Assembly: GCF_901933205.1 (NCBI RefSeq)
Contig: NW_022148721.1
Coordinates: forward strand, 44,414-108,413
Length of the DNA stretch: 64,000 nucleotides
Direction of reading: 5' to 3'
Source: Camarhynchus parvulus
Taxonomy: Eukaryota > Chordata > Aves > Passeriformes > Thraupidae
The position numbers and the translations under genes were made by a program. Positions 59,283 to 64,000 of the stretch are shown piece by piece (the stretch's first letter is position 1; each line of letters begins with the position of its first letter). The notes beneath the pieces are model-generated. The model saw only the letters and a program-made list of their open reading frames with translations, made no database searches and was not told the DNA's origin.

Positions 59283-59472
59283 CAGGAACCGGGGCTGGTG
59301 ACTTTTGCTTCAGAGGGAAAGGTTCGATATTTATGTTTGGGGGCCGGTGGCCTGGAGTGGCCAGCTGGCTCCTGAAAATCCGCGATACGCAGGATGCCTC
59401 CCAGACCCAAGCTGGCACCAGTGCCAACTCAGGCTGGTTTGATGGTGCCAACGGAGTCCTACAGTCTGCCAT
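59283..59472 (+). repeat. Chimeric monomer: GCTTCAGAG head, r2 tail
   Basis: The head reads GACTTTTGCTTCAGAGGG, as in 41997. The tail reads GGTTCGATATTTATG and CCGGTGGCCTGG, as in r2. The switch lies near 59310-59322. Confidence 0.8.
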
Positions 59473-60613
59473 CAGGAACCAGGGCAGGTGACTTTTGTTT
59501 CCCAGGGAAAGGGCCGTTGTTTCTATTTGGGGGCCTGTAGCCTAGAGTGGCCGGCTGGCTCCTGAAAATCCACGATACGCAGGATGCCTCTCAGACCCAA
59601 GCTGCCACCAGTGCCAACTCGGGCTGGTTTGATAGTGCCAACGGAGTCCTACAGTCTGCCATCAGGACCACGAGCTGGTGACTTTTATTTCAGAGGGAAA
59701 GGGCCGTTGTTTATGTTTGGGGGCCATAGGCCCGGAGTGGCCGGCTGGCTCCTAAAAATCAGCGAAACGCAGGATGCCTCCCAGACCCAAGCTGGCACCA
59801 GTGCCAACACGGGCTGGTTTGATAGTGCCAACGGAGTCCTTCAATCTACCATGCGGAACCTGGGCATGTGACTTTTGTTTCAAAGGGAAAGGGCCGAAGA
59901 TTATATTTGGAGGTCTATAGACAGGAGTGGCCGGCTGGCTCCTGAAAATCCGCGATACAGGGAATGCTTCCCAGACCCAAGCTGGCACCAGTGCCAACTC
60001 GGGCTGGTTTGATAGTGCCAACGGAGTCCTACAATCTGCCATCAGGAACCAGGCCAGGGGACTTTTATTTCCAAGGGAATTTGCCTTTGTTTCAATTTGG
60101 GGCTCTGTGGCCCGGAGTGGCCGGTTGGCTCCTGAAAATCCGCGGTACAGGGAATGATTCCCAGACCCAAGCTGGCACCAGTGCCAACTCGGGCTGGTTT
60201 GATAGTGCCAATGGAGTCCTACAATCTGCCATCAGGAACCTGGGCAGGTGACTTTTGTTTCAGAGGGAATGGACCGTTGTTTATATTTGGGGGTATGTGC
60301 ACAGGAGTGGCCGGCTGGCTCCTGAAAATCCGACGATACAGGGAATGATTCCCAGACCCAAGCTGGCACCAGTGCCAACTCGGGCTGGTTTGATAGTGCC
60401 AACGGAGTCCTACAATCTGCCATCAGGGACCTGGGCAGGTGACTTTTGATTCAAAGGGAAAGGGCAGGTATTTATATTTGGGAACCTGAGGCACGGAGAG
60501 GCCCGCTGGCTCCTGAAAATCCGCGATATGCAGGATGCCCCCCAGACCCAAGCTGGCACCAGTGCCAACTCGGGCTGGTTTGATAGTGCCAACGGACTCC
60601 TACAGTCTGCCAT
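59473..60613 (+). repeat. Six-monomer unit r3-r4-r5'-r6-x1-x2, copy 1
   Basis: It is repeated immediately at an offset of 1141 bp with very few differences (AGGCCAGGGGAC/AGGCCAGGCGAC; CCGACGATAC/CCGCGATAC; GGTTGGCTCC/GGCTGGCTCC). Confidence 0.9.
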
Positions 60614-61753
60614 CAGGAACCAGGGCAGGTGACTTTTGTTTCCCAGGGAAAGGGCCGTTGTTTCTATTTGGGGGCCTGTAGCCTAGAGTGGCCGGCTGGC
60701 TCCTGAAAATCCGCGATACGCAGGATGCCTCTCAGACCCAAGCTGCCACCAGTGCCAACTCGGGCTGGTTTGATAGTGCCAACGGAGTCCTACAGTCTGC
60801 CATCAGGACCACGGAGCTGGTGACTTTTATTTCAGAGGGAAAGGGCCGTTGTTTATGTTTGGGGCCATAGGCCCGGAGTGGCCGGCTGGCTCCTAAAAAT
60901 CAGCGAAACGCAGGATGCCTCCCAGACCCAAGCTGGCACCAGTGCCAACACGGGCTGGTTTGATAGTGCCAACGGAGTCCTTCAATCTACCATGCGGAAC
61001 CTGGGCATGTGACTTTTGTTTCAAAGGGAAAGGGCCGAAGATTATATTTGGAGGTCTATAGACAGGAGTGGCCGGCTGGCTCCTGAAAATCGGCGATACA
61101 GGGAATGCTTCCCAGACCCAAGCTGGCACCAGTGCCAACTCGGGCTGGTTTGATAGTGCCAACGGAGTCCTACAATCTGCCATCAGGAACCAGGCCAGGC
61201 GACTTTTATTTCCAAGGGAATTTGCCTTTGTTTCAATTTGGGGCTCTGTGGCCCGGAGTGGCCGGCTGGCTCCTGAAAATCCGCGGTACAGGGAATGATT
61301 CCCAGACCCAAGCTGGCACCAGTGCCAACTCGGGCTGGTTTGATAGTGCCAATGGAGTCCTACAATCTGCCATCAGGAACCTGGGCAGGTGACTTTTGTT
61401 TCAGAGGGAATGGACCGTTGTTTATATTTGGGGGTATGTGCACAGGAGTGGCCGGCTGGCTCCTGAAAATCCGCGATACAGGGAATGATTCCCAGACCCA
61501 AGCTGGCACCAGTGCCAACTCGGGCTGGTTTGATAGTGCCAACGGAGTCCTACAATCTGCCATCAGGGACCTGGGCAGGTGACTTTTGATTCAAAGGGAA
61601 AGGGCAGGTATTTATATTTGGGAACCTGAGGCACGGAGAGGCCCGCTGGCTCCTGAAAATCCGCGATATGCAGGATGCCCCCCAGACCCAAGCTGGCACC
61701 AGTGCCAACTCGGGCTGGTTTGATAGTGCCAACGGACTCCTACAGTCTGCCAT
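60614..61753 (+). repeat. Six-monomer unit r3-r4-r5'-r6-x1-x2, copy 2
   Basis: Second copy. The first two monomers recur a third time at 61754-62132, after which r5 replaces r5' and the order changes. Confidence 0.9.
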
Positions 61754-62512
61754 CAGGAACCAGGGCAGGTGACTTTTGTTTCCCAGGGAAAGGGCCGTTG
61801 TTTCTATTTGGGGGCCTGTAGCCTAGAGTGGCCGGCTGGCTCCTGAAAATCCGCGATACGCAGGATGCCTCTCAGACCCAAGCTGCCACCAGTGCCAACT
61901 CGGGCTGGTTTGATAGTGCCAACGGAGTCCTACAGTCTGCCATCAGGACCAGGAGCTGGTGACTTTTATTTCAGAGGGAAAGGGCCGTTGTTTATGTTTG
62001 GGGGCCATAGGCCCGGAGTGGCCGGCTGGCTCCTAAAAATCAGCGAAACGCAGGATGCCTCCCAGACCCAAGCTGGCACCAGTGCCAACACGGGCTGGTT
62101 TGATAGTGCCAACGGAGTCCTACAATCTGCCATCCGGAACCTGGGCATGTGACTTTTGTTTCAAAGGGAAAGGTCCGTTATTTAGGTTTGAGGGCCATAG
62201 GCCCGGAGTGGCCGGCTGGCTCCTGAAAATCCGGCGACGCAGGGATGCCTCCCAGACCCAAGCTGGCACCAGTGACAACTCGGGCTGGTTTGATAGTGCC
62301 AACGGAGTCCTACAATCTGCCATCAGAAACCTGGGCAGGCGACTTTTTTTTCCAAGGGAATGTGCCGTTGTTTTTGTTTGGGGGTCTCTGGACAGGAGTG
62401 GCCGTCTGGCTCCTGAAAATCCGCGATACGCAGGATGCCTCCCAGACCCAAGCTGGCACTAGTGCCAACTCGGCTGGTTTGATAGTGCCAACGGAGTCCT
62501 ACAATCTGCCAT
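61754..62512 (+). repeat. r3-r4-r5 and a c-like monomer
   Basis: It is repeated at 62893-63459 with an offset of 1139 bp, so the six-monomer rhythm continues although the contents differ. r5 has GGTTTGAGGGCC. Confidence 0.8.
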
Positions 62513-63459
62513 CAGGACCAGGGGCTGGTGAGTTTTGTTTCCCAGGGAAAGTGCCGTTGTTCATATTCGGGTCTCTGCGGCCCGGAGTGGCCGGCTGGCT
62601 CCTGAAAATCCACGATACAGGGAATGCTTCCCAGACCCAAGCTGGCACCAGTGCCAACTCGGGCTGGTTTCATAGTGCCAACGGAGTCCTACAATCTGAC
62701 ATCACGAAGCTGGGCTGATGACTTTTCCTTCCCAGGGAAAGGTTCGATATTTATGTTTGGGGGCCGGTCGCCTGGAGTGGCCAGCTGGCTCCTGAAAATC
62801 CGCGATATGCTGGATGCCCCCCAGACCCAAGCTGGCACCAGTGCCAACTCGGGCTGGTTTGATGGTGCCAACGGACTCCTACAGTCTGCCATCAGGAACC
62901 AGGGCAGGTGACTTTTGTTCCCCAGGGAAAGGGCCGTTGTTTCTATTTGTGGGCCTGTAGCCTAGAGTGGCCGGCTGGCTCCTGAAAATCCGCGATACGC
63001 AGGATGCCTCTCAGACCCAAGCTGCCACCAGTGCCAACTCGGGCTGGTTTGATAGTGCCAACGGAGTCCTACAGTCTGCCATCAGGACCAGGAGCTGGTG
63101 ACTTTTATTTCAGAGGGAAAGGGCCGTTGTTTATGTTTGGGGGCCATAGGCCCGAGTGGCCGGGCTGGCTCCTAAAAATCAGCGAAACGCAGGATGCCTC
63201 CCAGACCCATGCTGGCACCAGTGCCAACACGGGCTGGTTTGATAGTGCCAACGGAGTCCTACAATCTGCCATCCGGAACCTGGGCATGTGACTTTTGTTT
63301 CAAAGGGAAAGGTCCGTTATTTAGGTTTGGGGCCATAGGCCCGAGTGGCCGGGTGGCTCCTGAAACCGGCGATACGCAGGATGCCTCCCAGACCCAAGCT
63401 GGCACCAGTGACAACTCGGGCTGGTTTGATAGTGCCAACGGAGTCCTACAATCTGCCAT
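62513..63459 (+). repeat. R cassette r1-r5, last complete copy
   Basis: r3 has TTGTTCCCCAGGG and TATTTGTGGGCC. r4 and r5 have missing or moved G bases (GGCCCGAGTGGCCGGGCTGG). Confidence 0.8.
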
Positions 63460-63530
63460 CAGAAACCTGGGCAGGTGACTTTTGTTTCAGAGAGAAAGGG
63501 CCGTTGTTTATATTTGGGGGTCTGTTGAAA

Positions 63531-63651
63531 GGGGGGCCGCCGCCGCCTCCGAGGGGGGGGGGGCCCCTGACAACGGACCCCCACCGCCCGCCCCCCCCTC
63601 GGGTTTTTATCCCAGCCCCCCCCCCCCAGGGTGGCTCAAGAGCGCCCCCCC
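63531..63651. other. G/C homopolymer patch interrupting the satellite
   Basis: After TCTGTTGAAA (63521-63530) the expected GGAGGGGCCGGCTGGCTCCT is replaced by about 120 bases rich in G and C. They include a run of 11 G (63553-63563) and one of 12 C (63616-63627). The satellite returns at AAAATCCGCGATACGCAGG. Fragments resembling satellite words remain inside (TTTTTATCCCAG, GTGGCTC). It has no coding or known repeat character. Most likely it is a corrupted consensus or an unresolved join; a genuine insertion is less likely. Confidence 0.75.
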
Positions 63652-64000
63652 AAAATCCGCGATACGCAGGATGCTTCCCAGACCCAAGCTGGCACCAGTG
63701 CCAACTCAGGCTGGTTTGATAGTGCCAACGGAGTCCTACAATCTGCCATCAGACCAGGGGCTGGTGAGTTTTGCTTCCCAGGAAATGGCCGTTGTTATAT
63801 TTGGGCTCTGGGCGGCCCGGAGTGGCCGGCTAGCTCCTGAAAAACTCGCGATACAGGGAATGCTTCCCAGACCCAAGCTGGCACCAGTGCCAACTCGGGC
63901 TAGTTTCATAGTGCCAACGGAGTCCTACAATCTGACATCACGAACCTGGGCTGATGACTTTTTCCTTCCCAGGGAAAGGTTCGATATTTATGTTTGGTGG
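63652..64000 (+). repeat. Satellite with r1-r2 monomers up to the window edge
   Basis: r1-like and r2-like monomers with many indels (GTTGTTATATTTGGGC, CTGGGCGGCCCGG, AAAAACTCGCGATAC). The last monomer is cut by the window edge. Confidence 0.8.

Larger units (their letters stand above)
1..64000 (+). repeat. 190-bp satellite array, about 336 head-to-tail monomers
   Basis: The same unit recurs every 188-191 bp across the window. The junction motif GGGAATGATTCCC, or its variants GGGAATGCTTCCC and GCAGGATGCCTCCC, lies at 85, 275, 465 and so on to about 63856. All copies have the same orientation; no inverted segment was found. Only two large departures from the period were seen: a monomer cut to about 74 bp at 3799/3800, and about 100 extra bases at 63531-63651. 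Smaller changes are 1-4 base indels. Monomer 89-278 contains 106 G+C in 190 bases. No unique DNA or flank is present, so the array extends beyond both edges. A unit close to one nucleosome plus linker is typical of centromeric and heterochromatic satellites; a centromeric role is inference. Array identity is certain, species is not. Confidence 0.98.

Noticed and set aside
63531..63651. Inserted mobile element or CpG island
   Set aside because: The patch has no terminal repeats, target-site duplication, open frame or unique sequence, only G/C homopolymers and satellite-like words.
1..64000. Hundreds of open frames of 60-160 codons on both strands with similar products
   Set aside because: They all start at the junction ATG, or at its minus-strand equivalent, and end at the TGA in GGTGACTTTT or similar positions. 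They recur every 190 bp, and 190 is not divisible by 3. They are reading-frame shadows of the satellite, not a protein family.
1..64000. CRISPR-like array (regular repeats with variable segments)
   Set aside because: The 110-bp constant and 70-bp variable parts are far larger than CRISPR repeats and spacers. The variable parts recur many times, and no cas gene is present.
1..64000. tRNA, rRNA or other RNA genes, including 5S-type tandem arrays
   Set aside because: No cloverleaf, no A/B-box or 5S internal promoter pattern, and no terminator T-run at a fixed place was seen. The repeat length and sequence do not resemble 5S units.
1..64000. Assignment to the known 190-bp parrot or 191-bp zebra finch satellites
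   Set aside because: Length alone agrees. I cannot recall those sequences reliably, so a match is not claimed.

Overview
The whole window is one uninterrupted block of eukaryotic satellite DNA. A unit of about 190 bp repeats head to tail from the first base to the last, always in the same orientation, roughly 336 times. No gene, RNA gene, transposable element, CRISPR array or bacterial or phage feature could be supported. Both edges lie inside the array, so its true length and flanks are unknown.

The organism cannot be named from the sequence. A nucleosome-sized unit points to a eukaryotic genome. The loss pattern at CpG sites points to cytosine methylation (for example a vertebrate). Abundant centromeric or heterochromatic satellites of about 190 bp are known in several birds, including parrots and zebra finch, but I cannot match this monomer to any of them from memory. 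A centromeric role is only a hypothesis; no canonical CENP-B box was seen.

The monomer has two parts. About 110 bp (units 1-85 and 156-190, with unit 1 at the A of the ATG in the junction motif) is nearly constant. It carries the dyad TGGCAC-CA-GTGCCA plus two further TGCCA half-sites. About 70 bp (units 86-155) comes in discrete alternative versions. Those versions follow each other in fixed orders, so the array is built from multi-monomer cassettes, named here for convenience: H8 (8 monomers a-h), M (m1-m7), V (v1-v4), T (t1-t4) and R (r1-r6).

Layout: 0-8 kb is M, V and H8 material, with a 116-bp deletion junction at 3799/3800. At 8.4-9.35 kb there is an isolated R cassette. From 11.3 to 32 kb H8, M and V are arranged as a higher-order repeat of about 8.2 kb (copies starting near 19.0 and 27.2 kb). 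At 33-36.7 kb T cassettes appear, followed by another M block at 37.25-39.3 kb. From 41.4 kb to the end the array is made of T and R cassettes, with a 26-monomer (4.94 kb) period at 42.6-57 kb and a 6-monomer period from 59.5 kb. At 63531-63651 the satellite is broken by a G/C homopolymer patch that looks like an assembly or consensus artefact.

There are no genes to work together. What can be read here is the recombination history of a satellite: local duplications of 2, 3, 6 and 8 monomers, chimeric monomers, and far-apart segments sharing private variants. All boundaries come from reading by eye and may be off by several bases.
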